Below, piece by piece: positions 1 through 6,126 of a stretch of 9,941 nt of DNA (position 1 is its first letter; each line of letters starts with the position of its first letter). Under the pieces are notes generated by a model. That model ran no database searches, was not told where the DNA came from, and was given only the letters and a program-made list of their open reading frames with translations. Origin of the DNA: Desulfarculaceae bacterium (GTDB lineage Bacteria > Desulfobacterota > Desulfobacteria > Desulfobacterales > Desulfobacteraceae). The DNA lies in the NCBI GenBank assembly GCA_021737205.1, contig JAIPEK010000061.1, forward strand, positions 1 through 9,941, written 5' to 3'. Made by a program: the position numbers and the translations under genes.

Positions 1-533
1 AGAGTTCTTTCCGCCTTGACAGTGGTGTTGAGGATGATGTCGTCGGAAGTGTCATGCCGGATCAGAAGAAAGTTGATTTCAATGGCGGCCACGGGGGTCT
101 GTCTTTGAGAAATGTCACAGACCAGTTCCGTGATCCTGGCCGAAAGAATGAATTCCGGCGGCAGAACCCGGTTGTCCGTAAACACCGCGTTGAATATGGA
201 GGTCCTGTCCATCCTGGATGCGCACTTCTCTTTTATCAGTTTTTCAGGGGGAACGAGAAATCTGTTGTAATAGTCGGTAATAAGCCGGTTATTCTTCTTG
301 TATACAAAGGAATTACCGCCGTACTCAGGGGATATGGTAAAATCCATGACAAAGAGCTTGCCGTCCGTTACAGGTTCTTGTGACACGGAACCCGCCGGTG
401 CCACGGTAAATGTGTAAAAGGACTTGAGATGGTTCGAGTTTTCGCCGTTTAGCAGGCATCCGGAAAACAATACCGGTACCAGTGCGAAAATCACTGCAAA
501 TAAAACTATGGGGTTGTTTGCCGGTTTAAACAC
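1..533 (-). CDS. PqiC-like ABC-transport auxiliary lipoprotein (partial at the window edge)
   Basis: An open frame of 177 codons runs from a GTG at 533 to the left edge without a stop, so the C-terminus is missing. The N-terminus is a lipoprotein signal: Lys3, a hydrophobic stretch at residues 9-23 and the lipobox LFSGC with Cys26 as the lipidated residue. The mature part has the pattern of the ABC-type transport auxiliary lipoprotein family (PqiC-like): a FYTFTVAP strand just after the signal and, near residues 90-110, RLITDYYNRFLVPPEKLI, which resembles the 'R..YNRWAEPL' region of that family. Members are outer-membrane-anchored partners of MCE proteins. It starts 3 nt after the mlaD-like gene and is surely co-transcribed with it. 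The GTG was chosen because AAGGAG lies 6 nt upstream; the other GTG at 540 soon meets a stop. Family members are about 200 residues long, so most of the protein is visible. Confidence 0.82.
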   Translation of the reverse strand, partial: MFKPANNPIVLFAVIFALVPVLFSGCLLNGENSNHLKSFYTFTVAPAGSVSQEPVTDGKLFVMDFTISPEYGGNSFVYKKNNRLITDYYNRFLVPPEKLIKEKCASRMDRTSIFNAVFTDNRVLPPEFILSARITELVCDISQRQTPVAAIEINFLLIRHDTSDDIILNTTVKAERT

Positions 534-536
534 GGG

Positions 537-1613
537 TCACTCCTTTTGTTGAGCTCGGTTGATCTTTTCGGGCGGTGCATTGAAGAGAATCGATCCGGGA
601 TAGGTTTTCAGATTCTCACTGATCTCTTTTAAATTCGAGGACATGGTCTTTAGATTTTCAAGAATGGTCCTCAGATCGTGCTTGTGAAAGTATACGGTTT
701 CATTGATCCGGTCTGCGGCCTTTTCCACGGAATCTACGGCAGCCGGTATCCCGGAAAGGGACTCATCGAGCTCTTTTACCAGGGTTTTTGCGTCCGCGCT
801 TGCGGATTTGGAATTTTTCCCGGTGGTTTCAAGGTCGGCTGCAAACGTGGTGAGAGGCTGTTCCATATTTTCCACGATGCGGTTGATTTTTCTGATAAGC
901 GAGAGGGTGTGATCCAATACCGGTTGGGTGTTGAATTTTTTCACCGCTTGAGAAAGCTGCATGTTGGTCTCCCGCATTTCCGAGACCAGGGAAGTCACCG
1001 TGTGGCTCACTTTTTCGGTATCCACCGCTTCCACTTTTGTATCCAGTCTCTCAAGCAGTGAGTTCAGATTGACGGTAATTCGCTTGAGGTCAATTTTTTC
1101 CATGTTTTTCAGGATATGGTCCACGGATTCTGTGAGACGCTTGATCTTGCCGGGGACAGACGGGATGTAAGGGTACCGGGGCTTCCATGGAACCGGGATG
1201 TCCTCGATTCTCCCCTTTTCAAAATAGTTGGTTTCAAGATACGCCGCCCCGGTAAGCCCCTGCAGGCCGAGATTGACCCGGAGGCCGTTATCCACTGCTT
1301 TTTGGATCGCCTGTTTGTCCGCACCGAAAATCGAGGTGTCCTTGATGGTGAAGGTGACAAGGATATACGGACTGTCTTCGTGGTATCGGGCGGACGCACT
1401 TTGAATGGAAGCCACCGAACCGATCTGCATGCCCCTGTACTTGACCGGCGATCCGACATCCAGGCCCTGGACCGAACCGTTGAAGTAGGTTTCCGCATAA
1501 TTTTTTTCCTTGAAATAGTCTCCCGCACCCAGATAAATCAGGCCGGCAAACAGGAGAAACGCTGCAGACAAAACGAAAATCCCGATTTTGAAAAATTTGA
1601 TATGATCGTTCAT
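537..1613 (-). CDS. mlaD: MlaD-family MCE protein with long C-terminal helical region
   Basis: 358 residues. Residues 11-30 form one transmembrane anchor (IGIFVLSAAFLLFAGLIYLG) after a short basic N-terminus. An MCE domain follows at about residues 38-132, with the recognisable AETYFNGSVQGLDVGSPVKY, RGMQIGSVASI and GLRVNLGLQGLTGAAYLE stretches. Residues 155-340 are rich in Leu, Lys, Glu and Asn and look helical or coiled-coil. The tail has YPGSILFNAPP, like the P-x-x-ILF-x-x-PP ending of many MCE proteins. Members bind lipid in a periplasmic ring of MCE domains held by the inner-membrane ABC permease. E. coli MlaD has about 180 residues; this one is twice as long, nearer the PqiB or mycobacterial Mce layout. 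The ATG shares its A with the TAA stop of the ATPase gene (TAATG), which indicates translational coupling. Confidence 0.92.
   Translation of the reverse strand: MNDHIKFFKIGIFVLSAAFLLFAGLIYLGAGDYFKEKNYAETYFNGSVQGLDVGSPVKYRGMQIGSVASIQSASARYHEDSPYILVTFTIKDTSIFGADKQAIQKAVDNGLRVNLGLQGLTGAAYLETNYFEKGRIEDIPVPWKPRYPYIPSVPGKIKRLTESVDHILKNMEKIDLKRITVNLNSLLERLDTKVEAVDTEKVSHTVTSLVSEMRETNMQLSQAVKKFNTQPVLDHTLSLIRKINRIVENMEQPLTTFAADLETTGKNSKSASADAKTLVKELDESLSGIPAAVDSVEKAADRINETVYFHKHDLRTILENLKTMSSNLKEISENLKTYPGSILFNAPPEKINRAQQKE
540..545 (-). promoter_or_regulatory. Ribosome binding site that fixes the GTG start of the lipoprotein gene
   Basis: AAGGAG on the minus strand (plus-strand CTCCTT), 6 nt before the GTG at 533. 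It lies inside the last codons of the upstream MCE gene, so translation of the two genes is probably coupled. Confidence 0.7.
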
Positions 1614-2371
1614 TATGCCTCATCCGTTTGTCGGTTGAAAAAAGCAAATACCTTCCTGTTTTCGTGCAGGCTTTTCAGCGTGTCCGGGTCCCCTTCGGCA
1701 ACAATGCCTTTCTCTTTGCTGTCCAGCATGATCGCCCTTTGTCCGATCATTAGGATACTGGACAGTTCATGGGTGACCACGATGAACGTGATGCCGAGTG
1801 TTTTGGACAGATCGAGTATCAGCCGGTCAATCTGGGCGGATGTGACCGGGTCTAACCCGGCAGAGGGCTCATCCAGAAAAAGGATTTCCGGGTCGAGGGC
1901 CATGGCCCGGGCAATGGCGGCCCGTTTTCTCATTCCTCCGCTGATCCGGTCCGGCATATAGTCGGCAAACCGTTCAAGACCCACCAGTTTCAGCTTCATC
2001 AAGGCGATCATGTTCATGGCATTATGATCAAGCCCGGTGTGTTCCTTTAATGGAAGCTTGACATTTTCAATGAGATTCATGGATCCGAACAACGCCCCGT
2101 TCTGAAACATCACCCCTGCATGCTGCAAAAGCCCTGTCTGATTGCTCCTGTTGCCGGCCAGGATTTCCCGCCCCTTGATTTTCACTTTCCCGGCAATGGG
2201 TTTTAAAAGGCCGGTCATGATCTTCAAAAGGGTGCTTTTGCCGCAGCCGGAGCCGCCCAGGATGACAAACCGTTCCCCTTTGTGCACCCGGAATGATATG
2301 TTTTCAAAGAGTACCGCCCCCGGATAACCTCCTGTTAGATTTTCCACTGTTATGACTGCATCGGTCGCCAT
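1613..2371 (-). CDS. mlaF: MlaF-type ABC transporter ATP-binding protein
   Basis: 252 residues, a full single nucleotide-binding domain. Walker A is GGSGCGKST (39-47), the Q-loop is at Gln90 (MFQNGALFGSMN), the signature ISGGMRKRAAIARA is at 143-156, Walker B with the catalytic Glu is EILFLDEPSAGLDP (162-175, Glu168), and the switch His is His201. The MFQ-x-GALF and SGGM-R-x-RAA variants are typical of MlaF, the ATPase of phospholipid/MCE transporters. It should work as a cytoplasmic dimer under the MlaE permease dimer. The start is supported by GGAAG 7 nt upstream; a stronger AAGGAG sits 14 nt away, too far for ideal spacing. The gap to the permease gene upstream is 30 nt, and its stop overlaps the start of the MCE gene by one base. 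Confidence 0.95.
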   Translation of the reverse strand: MATDAVITVENLTGGYPGAVLFENISFRVHKGERFVILGGSGCGKSTLLKIMTGLLKPIAGKVKIKGREILAGNRSNQTGLLQHAGVMFQNGALFGSMNLIENVKLPLKEHTGLDHNAMNMIALMKLKLVGLERFADYMPDRISGGMRKRAAIARAMALDPEILFLDEPSAGLDPVTSAQIDRLILDLSKTLGITFIVVTHELSSILMIGQRAIMLDSKEKGIVAEGDPDTLKSLHENRKVFAFFNRQTDEA

Positions 2372-2401
2372 CTGGGATCTTCCAGCTCCTTTTCCCGCCC
2401 G

Positions 2402-3529
2402 TCAAATTTCGAGAATATAGTACAAAATGGAAAACAGGGCATCCGCCACTGCAATGATCACGATGGAACTGACCACGGATTTCGTGGTGGAAACCCCCAC
2501 ACCGCCGGGGCCGGACTCGGTCTGAAGTCCCCTGAAACAGCCGGTGCCGGCAATCAGTATACCGAAGACAACCGATTTGATCAATCCGCCGATCATGTCC
2601 ATGCTGGTTACCCGGCTGATAATCTGGGCCGTGTAGGCGGATATGGGATGATCCATCGTCAGAAGAACGATGCCACCGCCGGCCATGCCTATGAAATCCG
2701 AGAAAACCGTTAGAAGCGGTGTGGCGATTGCCGCTGCAAATACCCTCGGCACCACGATGAAAAACACCGGGTCGATCCCGATGGTATACAGGGCGTCGAT
2801 CTCTTCATTGATTTTCATGGTCCCGGTTTCCGCCGCAAATGCGGAGCCGGACCGTCCGGCAAGGACTATGGCGGTCATCAGCGGACCGAGTTCCCGGGTC
2901 ATGGCAAGCCCGATCAGGTCGGCCACATAAATCTCGGCGCCGAACATCCGCATGGGAATAGCCGCCTGAAACGCCATCACAAGTCCCACGATAAAACTGA
3001 TCAGTCCTACGATGAAAAGGGCGTTGATACCGGCGCGGTCAAACACGGCCGCGCACTCTTGCCACCGGAAAAGACGGGGATTGACAATGCTTTTGAACAT
3101 GGCCCGGGAAAGCTCTCCTGTAAATACCACTGCATCGAAAAGTTCTTTGAAAAACAAGATCGTCTTTTTACCGGTAAATGTGGCGATGTCCTGTTTCTGC
3201 TTTCCCGTGAGAATTGTTTCCGGGTCGATATAGTTTTTTCGGAAAAGATCAAGCGTGCTGCTCTGCATCTTGTTCATGTGGAGATATTCCACAGTAACGT
3301 TTTCAGGAACGGATTGTTCCAGTGCAAACAAAAGCCCGGCTCCGGCCGAATCAAACGTGCGAACTCCCCCCATGTCCAATGTGAGCCGATTTTCTTGGAC
3401 GGCGCGGGCGTGTTCCGTGGCGGAACGCCAGATTGCGGCTGCCCCGTGGACATCGAGATCTCCTGTAAACGAGAAGACCGTTTGCGCGTCGGTCTCGGAC
3501 ACTTTCATCCCGGCGGTTGACTGGTTCAT
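2402..3529 (-). CDS. mlaE: STAS-domain/MlaE fusion, ABC lipid transporter permease
   Basis: 375 residues from the ATG at 3529. Residues 1-105 form a STAS domain (VFSFTGDLDV; the signature VRTFDSAGAGLL with Ser61 at the site that in anti-sigma antagonists is phosphorylated). Residues 125-375 are the MlaE permease, with RELGPLMTAIVLAGRSGSAF and AAETGTMKINEEIDAL at 212-247 and several hydrophobic helices. In E. coli the STAS subunit MlaB is a separate small protein bound to MlaF; here it is the N-terminal part of the permease. The frame stays open up to a TTG at 3658, but the extra 43 residues do not look like a domain and would cover the divergent promoter region. I therefore prefer the ATG at 3529, with ATG 3508 as the alternative; neither has a clear ribosome binding site. 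First gene of the operon. Confidence 0.92.
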   Translation of the reverse strand: MNQSTAGMKVSETDAQTVFSFTGDLDVHGAAAIWRSATEHARAVQENRLTLDMGGVRTFDSAGAGLLFALEQSVPENVTVEYLHMNKMQSSTLDLFRKNYIDPETILTGKQKQDIATFTGKKTILFFKELFDAVVFTGELSRAMFKSIVNPRLFRWQECAAVFDRAGINALFIVGLISFIVGLVMAFQAAIPMRMFGAEIYVADLIGLAMTRELGPLMTAIVLAGRSGSAFAAETGTMKINEEIDALYTIGIDPVFFIVVPRVFAAAIATPLLTVFSDFIGMAGGGIVLLTMDHPISAYTAQIISRVTSMDMIGGLIKSVVFGILIAGTGCFRGLQTESGPGGVGVSTTKSVVSSIVIIAVADALFSILYYILEI

Positions 3530-3541
3530 GCGACCAACTGT

Positions 3542-3547
3542 ATCATA
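3542..3547 (-). promoter_or_regulatory. Possible -10 box of the lipid-transporter operon
   Basis: TATGAT (minus strand), a 5/6 match to TATAAT, with no convincing -35 at 16-18 nt. If used, transcription would start about 6 nt before the ATG at 3529, giving an almost leaderless message, or a leader of about 27 nt if ATG 3508 is the true start. Weak evidence. Confidence 0.25.
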
Positions 3548-3595
3548 AGAACCTGAATTTTTGAAAGCGGAAAAACACCCGGTTTTTTGAATCGA

Positions 3596-3624
3596 TTGCG
3601 CACTTTGGCTTCTAGTGATAAAAT
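3596..3624 (+). promoter_or_regulatory. Candidate promoter of the ZIP transporter gene
   Basis: TTGCGC (3596-3601, 4/6 match to the -35 consensus), a 17-nt spacer and TAAAAT (3619-3624, 5/6 match to the -10 consensus). The expected start of transcription is near 3631, about 27 nt before the ATG at 3658. The 128-nt interval 3530-3657 holds no gene; it carries this promoter, the palindrome at 3618-3634 and the weaker opposite -10 box. Confidence 0.45.
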
Positions 3625-3634
3625 CGGATTTTAT
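3618..3634. promoter_or_regulatory. 17-bp perfect palindrome over the zip promoter (putative operator)
   Basis: ATAAAATC-G-GATTTTAT: two perfect 8-bp arms around one central base. It covers the -10 box and the expected transcription start, the usual place for a repressor. As a metal importer lies downstream, a metal-sensing repressor is a natural candidate, but the sequence does not match the Fur, Zur or MntR box I know. No regulator gene lies in the window. Confidence 0.45.
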
Positions 3635-3657
3635 GTGAATCTTGAATTTTTTCAACA

Positions 3658-4524
3658 ATGGAATCGGAAGCTATGGAAAATTTCTGGCCGGCACTGGGCC
3701 TGACGGTTTTTGCCGGGATGACCACCGGTATCGGCAGTGCGATTGCGTTTTTCGCCAAAACCACCAACTACCGCTTTCTTTCCATATCCACGGGATTTTC
3801 CGCAGGGGTGATGCTGTATGTTTCGTTTGTGGAGATTCTGCTGAAAGGCGGGGAAAGCCTGGCCCGGGCGTACGGGGAATACTGGGGCCAGTGGATGAAT
3901 GTGGGCGCATTTTTTTCCGGTATTCTGCTGATCGGCTTGATCGACACGTTCATACCGGAGGCGGAAAATCCCCACGAGATTCACAAAAAGGAAGAAACCG
4001 CGCTTTCAGATGACGCTTCCGCCATGCAGACGGTCGGACACGCGTCAGACAGAAAGCTTTTGCGAATGGGACTTTTTACCGCCCTTGCCATCGGCATTCA
4101 CAACTTTCCCGAAGGACTGGCCACGTTCCTGGCCGCCCTGGAAGACCCGGGGCTCGGGGTCGCCATTGCCGTTGCCATTGCGCTGCACAACATTCCCGAA
4201 GGGATCAGTGTTTCGGTTCCCATCTACTATGCCACCGGAAACCGGAAACGGGCGTTTTTCTATTCGGTGATGAGCGGTCTTTCCGAACCGGTGGGGGCCC
4301 TGATCGCCTTTATGCTGATCCGGCGTTTCACGGCCGGCGGCAGCGGGGTGGTGCCGCCTGAAGTGATGGGCATTTTGTTTGCCGGGGTGGCCGGGATCAT
4401 GGTGTATATCAGCCTGGATGAGCTTTTGCCCACAAGCCGGGCCTACGGAAAAGGACACGACAGCCTGGTCGGTCTTATTTCAGGTATGGCAGTGATGGCG
4501 GTGAGCCTGCTTTTGATGATGTGA
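3658..4524 (+). CDS. ZIP-family divalent metal transporter
   Basis: 288 residues with about eight hydrophobic segments. The two hallmark metal-binding helices are clear: IHNFPEGLATFLAAL from residue 147 and LHNIPEGISVSVPIYYATG from 176, each with the HN-x-PEG motif that forms the binuclear metal site of ZIP proteins. SEPVGA (209-214) and SLDELLP (252-258) are also typical. Before the first motif lies a charged loop (about 101-135) with several His, Glu and Asp, as in the variable cytoplasmic loop of ZIPs. The family imports zinc, iron, manganese or cobalt into the cytoplasm; it is closest to the ZupT/GufA branch, and the substrate cannot be read from the sequence. ATG 3673 (MENFWPALG) is an equally possible start; neither has a good ribosome binding site. 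The next gene begins within 26 nt, so the two are probably co-transcribed. Confidence 0.92.
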   Translation: MESEAMENFWPALGLTVFAGMTTGIGSAIAFFAKTTNYRFLSISTGFSAGVMLYVSFVEILLKGGESLARAYGEYWGQWMNVGAFFSGILLIGLIDTFIPEAENPHEIHKKEETALSDDASAMQTVGHASDRKLLRMGLFTALAIGIHNFPEGLATFLAALEDPGLGVAIAVAIALHNIPEGISVSVPIYYATGNRKRAFFYSVMSGLSEPVGALIAFMLIRRFTAGGSGVVPPEVMGILFAGVAGIMVYISLDELLPTSRAYGKGHDSLVGLISGMAVMAVSLLLMM

Positions 4525-4549
4525 GCATTCCATGGAAGGTAAAGAATCG

Positions 4550-5254
4550 ATGACCTCCTGCACCATATCCGTCATTATACCGGTGTACAGGGAAGAGGAA
4601 CGGATCAACACGGCCCTGGACAGCCTTTTGAATCTGCCGGACATGAGAGAAACGGAAATCATTGTATCGGACGGGCACCCACAAGCGACCACCATTGCCG
4701 CCATAAAAGAGAGATACAGAAATCTTGAAAAGGTGGTCGCCGTCCGGTCGGAAAAGGGCAGGGGAGTCCAGATGAACACCGGCGCCGGACATGCAAAAGG
4801 TGAGCTCCTGCTGTTTCTGCACGCGGACACGGTCATGGATGACGTGGCGTGGAAGCTTTTGCGGGCTGCATGCGGACGCAGCGCCGAATTGGGTTGCGGC
4901 GCCTTCGATCTGAAAATCGATAGCACGAAAACGGTGTTTCGTATTATTGAAAAGGTTGCTTCTCTGCGTTCGAGGATGACCCGCTTGCCATACGGAGACC
5001 AGGGCATCTTCATCAAAAGAGATTGGTTTGATCGGGTGTCGGGATACCCGGACTGGCCGTTGATGGAGGATGTGGGACTGATGCGGAAAATCCGGCAGAA
5101 CCATGTCCGCCCGGTGATTTTACGGCATGCGGTAAAAACATCCGCCCGGCGGTGGGAGAGTCAGGGTATTATCTATACCACCGTTTGCAACTGGATTCTG
5201 CTCCTTCTTTTTTTTGCAGGCGTTCCGCCGTATCGGCTGGCAAGGTTTTACTGA
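4550..5254 (+). CDS. TIGR04283-type family 2 glycosyltransferase
   Basis: 234 residues from ATG 4550. It is a GT-A fold enzyme: ISVIIPVYREEERI at the N-terminus, EIIVSDGHP (first conserved Asp), GRGVQMNTGA, the HAD metal-binding triad in LLLFLHADT, YGDQGIFIKRDWF, and GYPDWPLMEDVGL with the ED pair expected at the acceptor/base site. TSARRWESQG followed by a hydrophobic C-terminus is typical of the group named TIGR04283, which databases link to arsenosugar biosynthesis. The partner family TIGR04282 is encoded at 6095-6727. No ArsM or ArsS gene is in the window, so the sugar product is unknown. I chose ATG 4550 because GGAAGG lies 10 nt upstream and the family normally starts just before the ISVIIP strand; ATG 4532 would add six residues. 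It probably shares a transcript with the ZIP gene. Confidence 0.85.
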   Translation: MTSCTISVIIPVYREEERINTALDSLLNLPDMRETEIIVSDGHPQATTIAAIKERYRNLEKVVAVRSEKGRGVQMNTGAGHAKGELLLFLHADTVMDDVAWKLLRAACGRSAELGCGAFDLKIDSTKTVFRIIEKVASLRSRMTRLPYGDQGIFIKRDWFDRVSGYPDWPLMEDVGLMRKIRQNHVRPVILRHAVKTSARRWESQGIIYTTVCNWILLLLFFAGVPPYRLARFY

Positions 5255-5268
5255 ACTGGATTATTTGT

Positions 5269-5300
5269 CCTGCGGACTTGACAGAACCTGCGGTTTTGAC
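5269..5300 (+). repeat. Two-copy direct repeat CCTGCGG-N2-TTGAC, 18-bp period
   Basis: Copy 1 at 5269-5282 and copy 2 at 5287-5300 agree in 12 of 14 positions (only the two middle bases differ). They overlap the -35 box and spacer of the promoter at 5278-5308, so they may be a binding site for a regulator, or two alternative -35 elements. Confidence 0.5.
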
Positions 5301-5308
5301 GATATAAT
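5278..5308 (+). promoter_or_regulatory. Strong candidate promoter of the cytidylate kinase-like gene
   Basis: Perfect TTGACA (5278-5283) and perfect TATAAT (5303-5308), but with a 19-nt spacer, two longer than optimal. Such spacing often goes with activator dependence or with twisting by a MerR-type regulator. The predicted start is near 5315, about 128 nt before the ATG at 5443. Confidence 0.55.
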
Positions 5309-5410
5309 ATAGTCGGAAGGTTCGTAACTGCTTTGACACCTGTCTATTAGACGATGGAAACAGCACTGTACCGTCGCGGTATTTGATCGGTTTCTTTTAC
5401 CCTTTTTACC

Positions 5411-5428
5411 TGCATAAATCATTATGCA
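5411..5428 (+). repeat. Inverted repeat just upstream of the kinase-like gene's ribosome binding site
   Basis: TGCATAA-ATCA-TTATGCA, with 7-bp arms and a 4-nt loop, ends 2 nt before the AAGGAGG at 5431. It could be a small mRNA hairpin that affects ribosome access, or a DNA-level operator. Confidence 0.4.
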
Positions 5429-5430
5429 AA

Positions 5431-5437
5431 AAGGAGG
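5431..5437 (+). promoter_or_regulatory. Ribosome binding site deciding the ATG at 5443
   Basis: AAGGAGG, 5 nt before ATG 5443. It is the strongest such site in the window and argues against the in-frame TTG at 5383. Confidence 0.8.
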
Positions 5438-5442
5438 TCGTT

Positions 5443-6126
5443 ATGGAGACACGCAAACGGTCCGTCAACCAGATTATTGAAGAACAAATCAGGAAATGGG
5501 AATACCGGAAAACGGAAAAGGCCGGGAAAAAAATGCCTGCCGCTTCAGTGGTGACCATGTCCAGGGAGGCGGGGTCCCGGGGGACCCTTGTGGCGGAAAA
5601 ACTGGCGGAAAAACTCGGATTTGACCTGTTTCACCAGGAGGTGGTTCATGAAATGGCCGAGGACATCAAGGTCAGTGTCCGGTTCGTGGAAACCTTGGAT
5701 GAGAGGAGACTCAATACCCTTGAAAACCTGATCGCCTCCCTGGTGGATGAACGGTACCTGTGGCCGGATCAGTATATGAAGCATTTGATGAAAGTGATCG
5801 GAACCATCGGGATGCACGGCAAAAGCGTGGTAGTCGGACGCGGGGCGAATTTTATTCTACAGCAGGACAAACGGATCAGTGTACGGATTTACGCCCCGTT
5901 CGACGTTCGAGCCCGGAATGTTGCGGAACGGTCCGGTATTTCCATGGAAGAGGCCAAGCGGCAGATCATCAACACCGAATCCCAAAGACGATCGTTTGTT
6001 AGAAAGTATTTTAACGCATCCATATCCGATTTGAACAACTATGATCTTGCGCTGAATACCGGGACTCTCGGCATCGAAAAAACCGTTGACGCCATTACCG
6101 CTGTATGTCCCGCCACAGGAGGTTAA
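5443..6126 (+). CDS. Cytidylate kinase-like family protein
   Basis: 227 residues. After a basic, charged N-terminal stretch (1-33) the core begins with VVTMSREAGSRGTLVAEKLA, the R-E-x-GS-x-G loop of the cytidylate kinase-like family (Pfam Cytidylate_kin2). It lacks the Lys of a classic P-loop, which seems to be a family trait. KSVVVGRGANFIL (127-139), ISVRIYAPFDVRARNVAE (145-162) and SQRRSFVRKYFNASISDLNNY (about 180-200) match the rest of the family: a nucleotide-kinase-like fold with an Arg-rich lid. Substrate and activity are not established for this group; true CMP kinase (Cmk) is a different, shorter-looped protein. The start is set by the AAGGAGG site. The last 32 bp overlap the end of the convergent glycosyltransferase gene. 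A GC-rich inverted repeat (5572-5587) lies within the codons of the nucleotide loop. Confidence 0.85.
   Translation: METRKRSVNQIIEEQIRKWEYRKTEKAGKKMPAASVVTMSREAGSRGTLVAEKLAEKLGFDLFHQEVVHEMAEDIKVSVRFVETLDERRLNTLENLIASLVDERYLWPDQYMKHLMKVIGTIGMHGKSVVVGRGANFILQQDKRISVRIYAPFDVRARNVAERSGISMEEAKRQIINTESQRRSFVRKYFNASISDLNNYDLALNTGTLGIEKTVDAITAVCPATGG

Larger units (their letters stand above)
5255..5442. other. Gene-free intergenic region with promoter and small repeats
   Basis: The 188 nt between the glycosyltransferase and the kinase-like gene hold no convincing ORF; the frame that extends the kinase upstream begins at a TTG (5383) with no ribosome binding site. There is no clear intrinsic terminator for the upstream gene. 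The region holds a two-copy direct repeat, a consensus-like promoter, small palindromes at 5342-5352 (GTCTA-T-TAGAC) and 5369-5381 (TACCG-TCG-CGGTA), and an inverted repeat next to the ribosome binding site. The predicted leader is about 128 nt. Confidence 0.6.

Noticed and set aside
54..383. Plus-strand open frame of 109 codons
   Set aside because: Antisense to the lipoprotein gene, which has a signal peptide, lipobox and ribosome binding site.
3570..3589. A-rich/T-rich inverted pair (AAAAAC...GTTTTT) resembling a terminator
   Set aside because: Stem is almost only A-T with a 5-nt loop, and it lies upstream of both divergent genes, where no transcript is expected to end.
4475..5104. Minus-strand open frame of 209 codons
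   Set aside because: Antisense to the TIGR04283 glycosyltransferase; no recognisable motif.
5383..5442. N-terminal extension of the kinase-like protein from a TTG
   Set aside because: No ribosome binding site at the TTG, while ATG 5443 has a near-perfect AAGGAGG 5 nt upstream.
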